Of a stretch of DNA of 64,000 bases, positions 51,554 through 61,678 are shown piece after piece (position 1 is the stretch's first letter; each line of letters opens with the position of its first letter). A model generated the notes under the pieces. The model did not search any database, was not told the origin of the DNA, and saw only the letters and a program-made list of their open reading frames with translations. This DNA comes from Pseudoalteromonas sp. MSK9-3. Lineage in GTDB: Bacteria > Pseudomonadota > Gammaproteobacteria > Enterobacterales > Alteromonadaceae. The stretch is taken from contig NZ_MIET01000070.1 in assembly GCF_003590335.1 (NCBI RefSeq), forward strand, positions 124,001-188,000. Reading direction: 5' to 3'. The position numbers and the translations under genes were made by a program.

Positions 51554-53677
51554 ATGCAACAAAATAGACCTAATAAGTTGTTAGTCAATGACGTCGTACT
51601 CGACAATGATGCTTTACGTGTGAAAGTGCATGGTGAATGGCGCACAATAGAGGTTAAGCAATTAGCGCTACTGTATTTATTGATTGATAATATTGGTCAG
51701 ACAGTGACGCGAGACACTATAATCACGACGCTGTGGCCTGATATTATTGTGAGTGATAATTCTGTTAGCCAATTGGTGGTGCAATTAAGAAAAACGTTAG
51801 GTGATAATAAAAATAAACCGCGTTTTATTAAAACCGTGCCAAGGTTAGGTTATCAGCTGATTGCAGATGTTAGTGATGCCCCTGAATTAACCGAAACATT
51901 ACTCGCACCACAAGTAAACAGGCCCATTTATTGGCTGTTCGCGGGCCTTATTATAGGTATGAGTGCTTTGCAATTAGTTAATAGCCAGATATTTGATACG
52001 CTACAAACAGCAGAGTATACCTACCAATCTCGCTTAACAGCTTCCCCTGGAGCTGAGGTGTTTTTGCGATATTCTCCTAATGGTCGTTACCTTGCATTCA
52101 GCCATGTAGGAAAAAACCAAGAGCAGTTTGATTTATCCGTGATTGATATGAAAACCCAATCTCTTCATAATCTGAAAAGTACGGGATATAGCGAAGAAGC
52201 GCCAGTATGGTCTGCTGATGGAAAATGGTTAGCATATTATCGATACGACCCATTTAGCTGTACCGTACGAGTGTTTTCGGTTGAGAACGCAATCGAAATG
52301 TGGCGCTTAAGTCCAGAAAGTACGTTATTTGAGTGTGATCCGGCACATGGCCCGTTACCTATTTTTTGGCCTACAGACACGGCACTCTATACCCAGCAAT
52401 GGCAAGAGTCAGGTATTCAAGTTAAGCATCATGAGGTACTTTCAAGTTCAGGAATGAGGATTTCCAATACAACACTTTTACCCCGTGATATTGGCTATTT
52501 GAAAGATATTAATACTGAGACTGGAGAATTGCTTTTTTCACAATTGATAAATGGTAAACAGCATTTATTTAAAGGCCGTGTTGAGGGGGGAAATATAACA
52601 AAAAGAGTATTAAGTAATGATACTCGAGGGCCCTCTGTTTGGAATAAAGAGGTTGGCTCTTATGTGTTTGGTGAACATGCCCTCAAGTCTGTAACTCAGC
52701 AAGGTGATGAACAACTCATTTATCAACCAAATGGGGTTATTACTGATATTGCGGTAGATTTACAAGGTGGACATATTGCGCATTCTGAAGGTGAAGCGCA
52801 GGTGAGTCTTTATCATTTTGATACAAGGTCACAGAGCGTAACGGCTGAGTTAAACGCGGTTTCTTCACCTGCGAAACTAGATATCATGGCAGAGATATCT
52901 GAAGATGGAAATTGGTTTGCGTTTGCTTCTTATGGTCCACAAAGACAGCTAGGTTACACACAAGTGGAAATTTGGATCAAGCATCGACAACGTGATACCG
53001 CGAACTTACTCACTATGTTACCTCGTAACGTTTTTCCAAATCAGTTACTTCTTTCACCTCAAGGCGATAACTTATTGATTGTCTCCGAAGCTGGAGATGT
53101 CTATCTGATCAATCTCTTCTCGAAAAAACTCATTACAATAATTCAAGACTTTAAAGAATTAAGAAACATCTATTGGAGTGATGATGGCCGCTCAATTAAT
53201 TACCAAGCAAAACAAGCTGCTGGTCAATGGCAATTGTGGCAGTATTCATTAAATGAGCTGAATAATCGGTTAATCGAGCGCGATCCACTAAAGCTTGAAC
53301 GGTATAAACCGGTGTTGGCCGCACAGAATGTGAGTTTTGAGAGTTTTCAATCTGATGTTGCGTCTTATTTATTGAAGCATACGAAAAATGAGATTGACCC
53401 CAAACAGTTACAGGCCTCATTACGTTTGTATACACCGGCGCTATTCAATGAAGGTATTTATTACGTTTTACGCCAGGGGCATCAATTATACCTGTATTGT
53501 TACTATTCACAGCGCCAAGAGAACATTAGGATCAGACCTATAGGGCTCTATCTTTATGATATTAGTGTGTCACTCTCGTTAAGTACCGATTGGCTAGGTT
53601 CCCATATTTTATTTAATCGGGTTGATGGAATCGAAACGGATATTGTGCTGCATCGATTTAATTCAGCGAGGCAATAA
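51554..53677 (+). CDS. Membrane-bound winged-helix regulator with periplasmic beta-propeller
   Basis: A protein of 707 residues. OmpR-type winged helix about 8-100 (VKQLALLYLLIDNIGQTVTRDTIITTLWPDIIVSDNSVSQLVVQLRKTLG, KTVPRLGYQLI), TM near 129-149 (IYWLFAGLIIGMSALQLV), then a periplasmic part with TolB/WD40-like repeats (YSPNGRYLAFSHV, VWSADGKWLAYYRYD, SEDGNWFAFAS). This CadC/ToxR-like design lets one protein sense in the periplasm and bind DNA inside. Divergent from receptor A, so it likely controls it. The last 20 bases overlap the convergent Sel1-TonB gene. Confidence 0.88.
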   Translation: MQQNRPNKLLVNDVVLDNDALRVKVHGEWRTIEVKQLALLYLLIDNIGQTVTRDTIITTLWPDIIVSDNSVSQLVVQLRKTLGDNKNKPRFIKTVPRLGYQLIADVSDAPELTETLLAPQVNRPIYWLFAGLIIGMSALQLVNSQIFDTLQTAEYTYQSRLTASPGAEVFLRYSPNGRYLAFSHVGKNQEQFDLSVIDMKTQSLHNLKSTGYSEEAPVWSADGKWLAYYRYDPFSCTVRVFSVENAIEMWRLSPESTLFECDPAHGPLPIFWPTDTALYTQQWQESGIQVKHHEVLSSSGMRISNTTLLPRDIGYLKDINTETGELLFSQLINGKQHLFKGRVEGGNITKRVLSNDTRGPSVWNKEVGSYVFGEHALKSVTQQGDEQLIYQPNGVITDIAVDLQGGHIAHSEGEAQVSLYHFDTRSQSVTAELNAVSSPAKLDIMAEISEDGNWFAFASYGPQRQLGYTQVEIWIKHRQRDTANLLTMLPRNVFPNQLLLSPQGDNLLIVSEAGDVYLINLFSKKLITIIQDFKELRNIYWSDDGRSINYQAKQAAGQWQLWQYSLNELNNRLIERDPLKLERYKPVLAAQNVSFESFQSDVASYLLKHTKNEIDPKQLQASLRLYTPALFNEGIYYVLRQGHQLYLYCYYSQRQENIRIRPIGLYLYDISVSLSLSTDWLGSHILFNRVDGIETDIVLHRFNSARQ

Positions 53678-55010
53678 ACGCATCAATAGATGTTGTGGAC
53701 CACGCCCGTGATAAGGCCGCTTCTCTTGCTTGATTGGCCAGGCGTTTTGCTTGTGATGGCTCTTTTGTCAATTTGGATTTATACAGTAATAGAGTTGGGT
53801 GTGCACTGTCTTGTGAGAGACCCTTATCTAGCCATGGTATAATTTTTGCTGGAGAGACTTGGGCGTTTATTAGTGCATCAACCAGTGCAATTATCGCTCT
53901 AAAGTGCTGTAAAGTCGCTGCGCGAGTAAGCCATTTTATGCCTTGATTGGGTGCGTAGTGCTGAGCTGTTTTTTGTAAGTAACTGAGTCCTAATCGATAT
54001 TGTGCAACCGCTAAATCTTGCTCCGCTGCTTTGTGTAGCCAATTCAACCCAACATCTTGATCTTCTGCTGAATTACTTCCACTGAGTAAGCTGGTGGCAA
54101 GTTTATATTGAGCCAATGGGTAGTTATTTTTTGCTGATGCCAATAGCAGCGCAGAGTCGGCATGTGGCTCTCGCCAGTGATACTTTAAAAGTTTACTGGC
54201 ATTGTATTCTTCGGAGCTTAGCCATTGAGAAATATAGTATTGTATTCGCCCATTCCCTTGTTCTGCGGCATCAATATGTTTGGTGATCTCTCGTTGATAT
54301 TCTAGTTTTTGGGCATGAAAGCTCTTATCATATTGCTTACCTTTATACGTGGTAAAATGATAGGTCAAAGAGCGATTACTAATAGGCGCTGATGTTAGGT
54401 ACTTCCAATGTGGTAGCGCATTGATAATACTCAACGTAAAGGTATTTTTTGGGTGACTATCTACAATTGAAATATTAGTGACTTTGCCACTGTCGTCTAT
54501 ATCAAACTCAGCCCATACCCATCCTTCCAAACCCAGTCTTCGCGCTTCATCTGGGTATGTGGGGGAAATATAAGAGGTGCGTTCTAAGGAGTGTTGGTTT
54601 TTTTTATTACGAGTGTTTGAGGGGTAAAGCAATTTAGCTGTCACATCGTACGAATAAATTTTCTGCATCGTTTGATACATATCAATCATGGCTTGTGTAT
54701 CGTCATAGCTTTGTAGAACAAGCTGTGCAGTTTGCTGTGCATCGTCTAAGCCAAACTCACTGGCTAGCATGAACCAAGCATACGCTTTGGGTTTACTTGG
54801 GGCTGTGCCTTGACCATGTAAAGACATAACGGCTAAGTTATACATCGCATCCGCATTGCCTAATTGTGCTAATTGTTCAAATGCACGAAACGCAGTTTTA
54901 TAATTTTTACTTTGGTAAGCAGTAGTAGCACTATATAAATCGGCAAATACGATGGGGCTCTTAAGCACTAAGCACATACTAAGTATGGCAATGAGTCGAT
55001 TGAAATTCAT
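53658..55010 (-). CDS. Sel1-repeat protein with TonB_C domain
   Basis: A protein of 450 residues with an N-terminal hydrophobic signal (MNFNRLIAILSMCLVLKSPIVFA). Sel1-like repeats lie at about 45-85 (AQLGNADAMYNLAVMSLHGQGTAPS) and again at 285-370 (YPLAQYKLATSLLSG, AVAQYRLGLSYLQKTA). Between them, residues about 145-215 read as a TonB C-terminal domain (YPDEARRLGLEGWVWAEFDIDDSGKVTNISIVDSHPKNTF). It lacks the Pro-rich spacer and inner-membrane-anchored layout of a true TonB, so it may be a periplasmic adaptor for receptors A and B. Function is inference from domains and position. Confidence 0.75.
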   Translation of the reverse strand: MNFNRLIAILSMCLVLKSPIVFADLYSATTAYQSKNYKTAFRAFEQLAQLGNADAMYNLAVMSLHGQGTAPSKPKAYAWFMLASEFGLDDAQQTAQLVLQSYDDTQAMIDMYQTMQKIYSYDVTAKLLYPSNTRNKKNQHSLERTSYISPTYPDEARRLGLEGWVWAEFDIDDSGKVTNISIVDSHPKNTFTLSIINALPHWKYLTSAPISNRSLTYHFTTYKGKQYDKSFHAQKLEYQREITKHIDAAEQGNGRIQYYISQWLSSEEYNASKLLKYHWREPHADSALLLASAKNNYPLAQYKLATSLLSGSNSAEDQDVGLNWLHKAAEQDLAVAQYRLGLSYLQKTAQHYAPNQGIKWLTRAATLQHFRAIIALVDALINAQVSPAKIIPWLDKGLSQDSAHPTLLLYKSKLTKEPSQAKRLANQAREAALSRAWSTTSIDAFIASLN

Positions 55011-55135
55011 AGTGCCTTAATAATTCGTTAATGATTAATACGCTTAGCCGTATCCTGATGACCTGCCTAAACTTGATTGTACTGTTTTATTCTACAAATA
55101 CTAGCACCACTTTAAGTATTGATTATTATATAAGA

Positions 55136-55163
55136 AAAGCTGATAGCAATGGCTATCAGCTTT
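55136..55163 (-). terminator. Terminator of receptor B
   Basis: AAAGCTGATAGC (55136-55147) pairs perfectly with GCTATCAGCTTT (55152-55163), loop of 4. On the minus strand it is followed by TCTTATATAAT, 65 bases after the receptor B stop. Confidence 0.8.
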
Positions 55164-55227
55164 GGCCCCGGGCAAGGAGCACCCTTCCATGGGAAGTCGG
55201 ATCTGTGTTAGCTAAACGAATATCCGA

Positions 55228-57786
55228 CTAAAAATTAAACCTAACACCTGCGGTAAAGCGACGACCGTCAGCGTAAACCCCGGTAAGTGCTTGTTCTACC
55301 CCTTTTTCTTGGTAACTAACAGTGTGTTCATCTGTTAAATTGACAGCTTCAAAAACGGCAGTGACATTTTGAGTAATATTATAGCTAAGGCTTGCATCAA
55401 TTTGACCATATGCATCCTGGTAGCCAGGCCATGCGCGACCTGTATCGTAACCTGTTCTGTAGTTATACGAAATACGTCCACTGAATGTGTCAGCTTCGTA
55501 GTAAGTACTAATATTGAAGGTACTCTCTGAAATTCCCGGAATGAGAATATCATTTCCATCAACATCTTTTGACTCACCGTCGACATAGGTGTAATTCGCT
55601 GAGACACCGAAGCCATCCACTATTTCGGTTTGAAAACCAAGTTCAAGACCTTGTAATGTGCCAGATGGTCCATTTATAGGTCGACTGATCTCAATAGGTA
55701 CACCGTCAAACACCTCAGTTTGCGTATTATTACCAAGCGTTGATTGTAGATCTTTATAAAATATTGCTGCAGAAAATATACCAGCTTCAGAGAAGTACCA
55801 TTCATAGCCTATATCAAACTGTGTTGCGCGATAGGGGTCTATTTTTGAGTTACCACCAGTACCCACACGAGTCTCTGTATTATAGGTAGTTGCATTTGTC
55901 ATAGCCGCATAGTCAGGACGGGTCATCACACGCGCAGCACCAAAGCGTAGCAACATGTCTTCGTCTAGATCAATTGCTAAATTAACGCTTGGGAGAATAT
56001 CAAAGTAGCTGGTGTCTTCTTCTTTCCACACTTTTGCATCCGCAGGCCCTACATATGCCCCCGTCGTTTGCTGTGTTTCGACAAGCCTCACGCCAAGATT
56101 ACCACGCATACCTTCTACATCAATGTCAGCTTTTACGTAACCTGCGACGATTTCTTCTTTTATTGCAAAGTTACTATCATGTAATAAACCATATTGCCAA
56201 TTTAGCGCATCGCCTGCCGCTCTAGTTTTTGCTAAATCGGTCATAGCATAATCTCGCAGCGTTTCATTTGTACCCACACCAGATAAAAAGTCGCTTGGCG
56301 CTGCAAAAGAGTAATCTGCCAAGCTCCAATTTAAATCTGTGCGCGTTTGAGAGCGTAAGCGGATGTTTTCTCTTTTATGGTCGCGGTATTTCACACCCAT
56401 CTTAACTTTGCTAAATACGGCTAAGTCAACAGGCCGTTCGAAGTCGGCTTGGGCATAATACTCTTTATCAAGCGCATCATTACTGTCATAACGGAGAAAT
56501 CCCAACTGCCAATTGTTGCCATCAGCAGGGTCTTTGGCATAATTAGTTCCAATGCTTTCTACATTGGATGCATCAAAGCTGTGCACTGCATTGCCTTCCC
56601 AGCCAACACTTCTATCAGTTTGTGTTCCACCAGAACCCTCTGTTACACCGATATGATAAGACGACGACCATAGCTCACCTTCATGCTCTATTTTTAAGTC
56701 GTAAGATTTAGTTTTAAGTTTTGAGTTACGGATTTTGGTCTCATCAAGAATATTGTTGCCATCAGGAGAAAGGCCAAATGTACCAGACTGCGCAAATTTT
56801 CCGACCTTGTCGTGCTCTACAACGTTCAAAGACGTATATTGTGAATTGCCGTAACCAGGTAGCCACAAAAAGTTTTGGTTGGCATTGTTTGCTTCCATCG
56901 TTGAATCAAGTGCGTTAAAAGTAACGTCGGTGTTATCGGAAGGGCGATACTGAAGTGTTAAGCTAAAACCGGTTCTGATACGCTCCTGGGTGAACATCGC
57001 TGACCCACCACCGCCTGGCGTATAAACATTGTCGATTGTTGTGCCGTCTTCAAGCGTCACATCACGGTGTGACCAGCTCCAGGCTTCGATACCATCGCGG
57101 CGTAAGTTGCGTTCTTGTCTAAAAACAGAAACTAAAGCACCAAAAGTTTCGTCGTCGTCTTTCCAGCTATATAGACCTGCCAGTTGTGGATCTGTTTCAC
57201 CTGAAATCTCACTGTGTTGCATTAACACAGAGCCGGCAATTTTGTTTGCGTCTAGATCTAGTGGTTTACGTGTACGCACAATCACCGTACCACCAATTGA
57301 CCCTTCATCTATGTCTGCTTCTGGTGACTTATATACTTCAAGGCCAGAAACAATTTCAGAAGGAAGCATTGTGTAGTTAAACCCACGACTCGCTGATGAA
57401 TCTACCCACCAATCTGCTGAGCCGACGGCTTGGCCATTTAACAGCGTTCTATTTTGGTTCTCAGAGGTACCTCGAATACTGATCCGCTCACCTTCACCAA
57501 AATTTCGACTCATTGATACGCCAGTAATACGTTGTAGAGATTCTGCAACATTCTGATCAGGGAACTTACCTATGTCTTCAGAAGTAACTGCGTCAACAAT
57601 TGAGTTTGCATAGCGCTTTGTGTTTATTGATTTAACGACACTGCCTCTAATTCCTCGTACTTGAATTACTTCTACTTCGTCTGTTTTTGCACTATTGGCC
57701 AATGTTGCGCCAGAAAAGCCAGTTACTGATGTCATTAGGATACTGCTGATCACTAATGCGAGCTTTTTCTTATTATGTAAATTCAT
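55228..57786 (-). CDS. TonB-dependent receptor B
   Basis: A protein of 852 residues from the ATG at 57786 (AAGGGGA upstream); a longer frame adds nine residues without a ribosome-binding site. Signal peptide, TonB box EVEVIQVRG, plug (TSEDIGKFPDQNVAESLQRITGVSMSRNFGEGERISIRGTSENQNRTLLNGQAVGSADWW) and barrel ending GRRFTAGVRFNF. Clear paralogue of receptor A; shared blocks include GSADWW/ASADWW, TPGGGGSA and NPNLDPYRATQFD-type stretches, so they arose by duplication and perhaps take related substrates. Own terminator. Confidence 0.9.
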   Translation of the reverse strand: MNLHNKKKLALVISSILMTSVTGFSGATLANSAKTDEVEVIQVRGIRGSVVKSINTKRYANSIVDAVTSEDIGKFPDQNVAESLQRITGVSMSRNFGEGERISIRGTSENQNRTLLNGQAVGSADWWVDSSASRGFNYTMLPSEIVSGLEVYKSPEADIDEGSIGGTVIVRTRKPLDLDANKIAGSVLMQHSEISGETDPQLAGLYSWKDDDETFGALVSVFRQERNLRRDGIEAWSWSHRDVTLEDGTTIDNVYTPGGGGSAMFTQERIRTGFSLTLQYRPSDNTDVTFNALDSTMEANNANQNFLWLPGYGNSQYTSLNVVEHDKVGKFAQSGTFGLSPDGNNILDETKIRNSKLKTKSYDLKIEHEGELWSSSYHIGVTEGSGGTQTDRSVGWEGNAVHSFDASNVESIGTNYAKDPADGNNWQLGFLRYDSNDALDKEYYAQADFERPVDLAVFSKVKMGVKYRDHKRENIRLRSQTRTDLNWSLADYSFAAPSDFLSGVGTNETLRDYAMTDLAKTRAAGDALNWQYGLLHDSNFAIKEEIVAGYVKADIDVEGMRGNLGVRLVETQQTTGAYVGPADAKVWKEEDTSYFDILPSVNLAIDLDEDMLLRFGAARVMTRPDYAAMTNATTYNTETRVGTGGNSKIDPYRATQFDIGYEWYFSEAGIFSAAIFYKDLQSTLGNNTQTEVFDGVPIEISRPINGPSGTLQGLELGFQTEIVDGFGVSANYTYVDGESKDVDGNDILIPGISESTFNISTYYEADTFSGRISYNYRTGYDTGRAWPGYQDAYGQIDASLSYNITQNVTAVFEAVNLTDEHTVSYQEKGVEQALTGVYADGRRFTAGVRFNF

Positions 57787-58023
57787 GTTTAGTCCCCTTG
57801 GTTGCATTTTCATTATGTAAATTATTTTGCGACTAGGGCTATTAAACGCTTAACAATAAATTAAATCTTGAATAGTGATGATTAGTTATGAAAGTAGGTT
57901 TTTAAAAGGTGCTTGTTATTTTAAATAATAAAATCAATGGTGTAGGGTTATTTTTGTTGGCTTTTTCTCTTATGAGTAAATTTAAGTTGATTTATTATGT
58001 GAAATCATGAGGTCGAATTCACA

Positions 58024-58065
58024 ACTAAAAATGGTGCTCGCTAAGGATGATAAGCGAAGCACCAT
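58024..58065 (-). terminator. Terminator of the ThrE-type gene
   Basis: ATGGTGCTCGCT (58031-58042) and AGCGAAGCACCAT (58053-58065) pair with one bulged base; on the minus strand the stem is followed by TTTTTAG. Confidence 0.85.
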
Positions 58066-58079
58066 AATTGAATGACGTT

Positions 58080-59306
58080 TTATAGACTCTTTTTAGGGGG
58101 TAAAGCGACGTTTGCGAAGATCAATCCTGCAACTAGCGACATAAAGATTAAGAACGTCTGCTGGCCAATGTGATCAGCATGAAGGAAACTTTGTCCTTCT
58201 ATTAATGAATTTAAGCCTATGTAGGTTTTAGAACCCGGTACTAGCACAATTAAGCCTTGCATTGCGACAATAGAAGCGGGTGCATTAACCATTCTATTAA
58301 AAAAGTTACTGAATACACCCACGGCAAACGCACCGACAAACGCACCAATTGAATAATCGAAATAAACGGCTGCACTTATGCTCGCGGCATACGCGATAAA
58401 ACCAGATGCAATAGACCAACTTGCATGTTTTAGTTTGGTTCTGAAAATCACGATTAAGCTGATACAAAGAAGCAGGATGGCAAGCCAAGCGGTCCATTTT
58501 GGTAAAGGCTCTGGCTGCACAAAGTCAGTGATCCCAAACAGGGCAAAACCAAGACTAATTCCCAAGAACGCACCAAAGTACAACTTAAATAGTAACATGA
58601 GCGCGTCCATCACGCGCGCCGTGCCAGAAACAAGGTGCCTAGCAGAGAGCTCTGCAAATGCAAGCGCTAAGGCTAACCCTGGAATAAACACGATAATAGA
58701 GGATAGCACCACAAGTCGGATATTAATGCTCGGGTCAACGTAGCTACTAATTGCACAGGCTCCCAGTGCAGCCACAATAGCAACCAAAGGTTCTAGCATG
58801 TGAGTAACCCGTTTTGAACGCGCTGACCAAACAACGAACAAAAAGACGAGAACAGAAAATAAACCTGACCATAAAACGTCATTCCAACTCGTACCCATTA
58901 GCATGGCAAAGGCCGCACCTGATACTGAAAAAGCTAGGCATGTCAGTGCCTTGCTATAGGGGTTGAGTTGTTCGCTGATGTTGTCTAAGCATGTATCAGC
59001 TTCGTCGATTGATAATTCACCTGCGAGCATACGTGATACAACATCATCAGTATCGGCAAGACTCCCTAAATCGTGATCGCCTGGTTCTACCCTTGCAACA
59101 TGCGTGTATTCATCTTCATGGCCTTCTGACCAAATGACAAACGTGACCGATGTTGGAGACATCACAAATGCAGATTTCAGGTCAAGATGGGTTGCGACTT
59201 CCATAAGGTGGGCTTCAAGACGATAAGCTGGCGTGCCGTATTTATGCAGCATTTTGCCAAGTTTCACAATAAGCTTACGTTTTTGAGTAAAGGTTGCTGT
59301 GTTCAA
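58080..59306 (-). CDS. ThrE-family threonine/serine exporter (fused type)
   Basis: A protein of 408 residues. N-terminal soluble segment (GKMLHKYGTPAYRLEAHLMEVATHLDL, SFVMSPTSVTFVIW), typical of the DUF1212 half, then about ten transmembrane helices that cover the DUF1212 and DUF3815 halves in one chain. ThrE exports threonine and serine by proton motive force in actinobacteria; in gammaproteobacteria the substrate is less well known. Single gene with its own terminator. Confidence 0.85.
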   Translation of the reverse strand: MNTATFTQKRKLIVKLGKMLHKYGTPAYRLEAHLMEVATHLDLKSAFVMSPTSVTFVIWSEGHEDEYTHVARVEPGDHDLGSLADTDDVVSRMLAGELSIDEADTCLDNISEQLNPYSKALTCLAFSVSGAAFAMLMGTSWNDVLWSGLFSVLVFLFVVWSARSKRVTHMLEPLVAIVAALGACAISSYVDPSINIRLVVLSSIIVFIPGLALALAFAELSARHLVSGTARVMDALMLLFKLYFGAFLGISLGFALFGITDFVQPEPLPKWTAWLAILLLCISLIVIFRTKLKHASWSIASGFIAYAASISAAVYFDYSIGAFVGAFAVGVFSNFFNRMVNAPASIVAMQGLIVLVPGSKTYIGLNSLIEGQSFLHADHIGQQTFLIFMSLVAGLIFANVALPPKKSL

Positions 59307-59659
59307 CTGTGTAAAACCTAAATGATAAAAAGACTACGCAATTAGTTGCGTCGCTATACCTAAAATATTCTAGTTAATTTGCCAGAGTAACTGTAATAAC
59401 GGTAGATTTTAGCGCATTCTAATCGCTTTTATCGCAAAGTCTAGGTCATTTACCGAATTTAATTTGCATTTTTTCAAGGGTTTCTATTCACCAGGGTAAA
59501 TATGCATTTTTTGGGGCTTTTTTTACATAAAAAACCGTGTTTTTTTCATTGTTAAGCAGTTGAATATAATTGAATATTTTGCATTTATTTGATTTAGGTC
59601 CAACTTTATCCATAATCTTATCTTATACTCAGTTTAATAAAATAGTGGTAGAGGCGATT
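59307..59659. other. Gene-free stretch before the chemotaxis receptor
   Basis: 353 bases, rich in T-tracts (for example near 59505-59545). No hairpin or operator that I would name; the ribosome-binding GAGG for the next gene is at 59651-59654. Confidence 0.45.
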
Positions 59660-61618
59660 ATGTTAAGTGTGATTCAGGGTATGGCGTTAGGAAAACAGCT
59701 TCGGCTTTCTTTTTCATTATTAATTATATTACTCGTAGTGGTGAGTCTTTCTGGATATTACGGATTGAACTCAGCACAAAGCGGATTTACCAAATACAGA
59801 GGGTTGGCCCTTGAAACCAATTTGTCAGGCCGTATGCAAGCTAATCTGCTTTATGCGCGTATTGGGGTGATCAAGTATTTGTCTGATAGTAGCCCAAGCA
59901 TACTTAAAGAATATGATGAACGCATGGACAAGCTAGACAGCTTTTTTGATACGGCAGATACCAAAGTCACGGATCCAGACCGCAGACGAATTTTAGCGAA
60001 AAGCAGAAATTTGCTAAAGCAATATGATAATGCATTCAAAGATGTTCAAGGTTTGATTGCGCAAAGACACGAAGTAGTAAACAACAGACTAAACCCTGAA
60101 GGCAAAGATATTCGCCTTCAGTTTACTCGACTACTAGATAAACTGAATGATACGAACCATTCCCAAGAGCTCTATGCGATTGCCAAAGCAGAAGAGTTTT
60201 TATTATTAGGGCGTTTGTACGTGGTTAAATACTTAGTAACAAACAGTGAAACCGATAAGAAACGGGCAGAGCTTGAGTTAAAGCAGAACTTGTTAGCAAT
60301 TCTTGATGAAGATATTAGTAAGTTTCCTGAAATTACGGCTGAATTAAATGGCATTAAAGGGTCGGTTAAAAGTTATTTATCAGCGTTTGATAACATTACA
60401 CAAATCATTAGTGCTCGAAACGACATCATTACACAAAAACTGAACCCGATTGGCGCTCAGGTGGCTGATAATCTTGAAAATTTAAAACTCGGTGTTAAAT
60501 CGAAACAAGATGAAATTGGCCCAGAAGTAAAAAATACCACTGAATTTTTGTTGAGCGTTGTTACTGTGATCTCGGTTATTGCTGTGATTTGTGGTTTAGT
60601 GCTCGCCGCAACATTGCCTAATGTGATCCGTCGCCCAATAGGTGGAGAGCCGCTAGAAATTGCAGCGGTTGCAGAACGTATTGCCAATGGAGATTTTACC
60701 CAGCAGTTTGATGGGAAGTCGGAAGCAACCGGTATTTATGCCTCAATGGCTGCGATGTCTAATAATTTAAGTATGGCCATTTCGGGGGTTGTGAGCACCG
60801 GACACAGATTGACTGAGCAAGCACAGTTGTCGTCCACGATTGCCGGTGAAACTCAGGATGTGGTTTCGCAGCAAAAAGATCGAAGTGCACAAATCGCAAC
60901 AGCATTGAATGAGATGGCATATAGCATTCAAGAAGTTGTTAAATTGTCAGGCAGTTCAGCGTCATCAGCAAATGAAGCTAAAGTATCAGCTGAAGGCGGG
61001 CTGTCGCTCATTGAGCAAATGGTTGCGGCTATAGAACGGCTGTCATCTACAATAGAAAATGCGATGCAAGATATTAAAACTCTGGCGCAAAGCAGCCAAG
61101 ATATTGGGGCTGTAGTGGAAGTAATTGGTAATATTTCTGAGCAAACTAACTTACTGGCATTGAATGCTGCAATTGAAGCCGCGCGAGCAGGCGAGCAAGG
61201 TCGTGGATTTGCAGTTGTAGCCGATGAAGTTAGGAGTTTGGCAAAACGCACTCAAGATTCAACCACTGAAATTCAAACCATGATTGAATCGTTGCAATCG
61301 GGCACTAATAAGGCGGTTGCGAGTATGAACGAAAGTTCCAGCGAAGCGCTCAATACTGTGCAGCTTTCATCTGAGACAAAAGAGTCGTTAGATAAAATAT
61401 TGGGTAAAATAAGTGTGATCAACGATATGAACAATCAAGTGGCCGTGGCGATAAACGAACAATCTACGGTATGTGAAGACATTAATCAGAATATTACTTT
61501 CTTGACGGACTCTGCGGAGCTGAGTGAACAAACCAGTAACCAGTCGGCAGAAGCAAGTAAAGAGTTAAAAGACTTAGCTGGTCAGCTGCAAGAGATCGCC
61601 GGTAAATTTAAAGTTTAA
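59660..61618 (+). CDS. Methyl-accepting chemotaxis protein with HBM-type sensor
   Basis: A protein of 652 residues from the ATG at 59660 (GAGG five bases upstream), which puts TM1 near the N terminus; a start at 59570 would add 30 residues. TM1 about 17-38, an all-helical periplasmic domain to about 295 (two bundles with duplicated halves, ...NNRLNPEGKDI... and ...TQKLNPIGAQV..., as in HBM domains), TM2 about 300-322, HAMP, and the signalling hairpin with ISEQTNLLALNAAIEAARAGE and GRGFAVVADEVRSLAKRT. HBM sensors often bind organic acids; ligand unknown. Lacks a CheR-binding pentapeptide tail. Confidence 0.9.
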   Translation: MLSVIQGMALGKQLRLSFSLLIILLVVVSLSGYYGLNSAQSGFTKYRGLALETNLSGRMQANLLYARIGVIKYLSDSSPSILKEYDERMDKLDSFFDTADTKVTDPDRRRILAKSRNLLKQYDNAFKDVQGLIAQRHEVVNNRLNPEGKDIRLQFTRLLDKLNDTNHSQELYAIAKAEEFLLLGRLYVVKYLVTNSETDKKRAELELKQNLLAILDEDISKFPEITAELNGIKGSVKSYLSAFDNITQIISARNDIITQKLNPIGAQVADNLENLKLGVKSKQDEIGPEVKNTTEFLLSVVTVISVIAVICGLVLAATLPNVIRRPIGGEPLEIAAVAERIANGDFTQQFDGKSEATGIYASMAAMSNNLSMAISGVVSTGHRLTEQAQLSSTIAGETQDVVSQQKDRSAQIATALNEMAYSIQEVVKLSGSSASSANEAKVSAEGGLSLIEQMVAAIERLSSTIENAMQDIKTLAQSSQDIGAVVEVIGNISEQTNLLALNAAIEAARAGEQGRGFAVVADEVRSLAKRTQDSTTEIQTMIESLQSGTNKAVASMNESSSEALNTVQLSSETKESLDKILGKISVINDMNNQVAVAINEQSTVCEDINQNITFLTDSAELSEQTSNQSAEASKELKDLAGQLQEIAGKFKV

Positions 61619-61629
61619 CTTAGTATCGC

Positions 61630-61669
61630 AAAAAATACCGCTCTGTATTAATTCAGTGCGGTATTTTTT
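61630..61669. terminator. Bidirectional terminator between convergent genes
   Basis: AAAAAATACCGC (61630-61641) pairs perfectly with GCGGTATTTTTT (61658-61669). Because both arms end in A/T runs it can stop the chemotaxis gene and the glycosyltransferase gene. Confidence 0.9.
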
Positions 61670-61678
61670 AAGGCAAAG

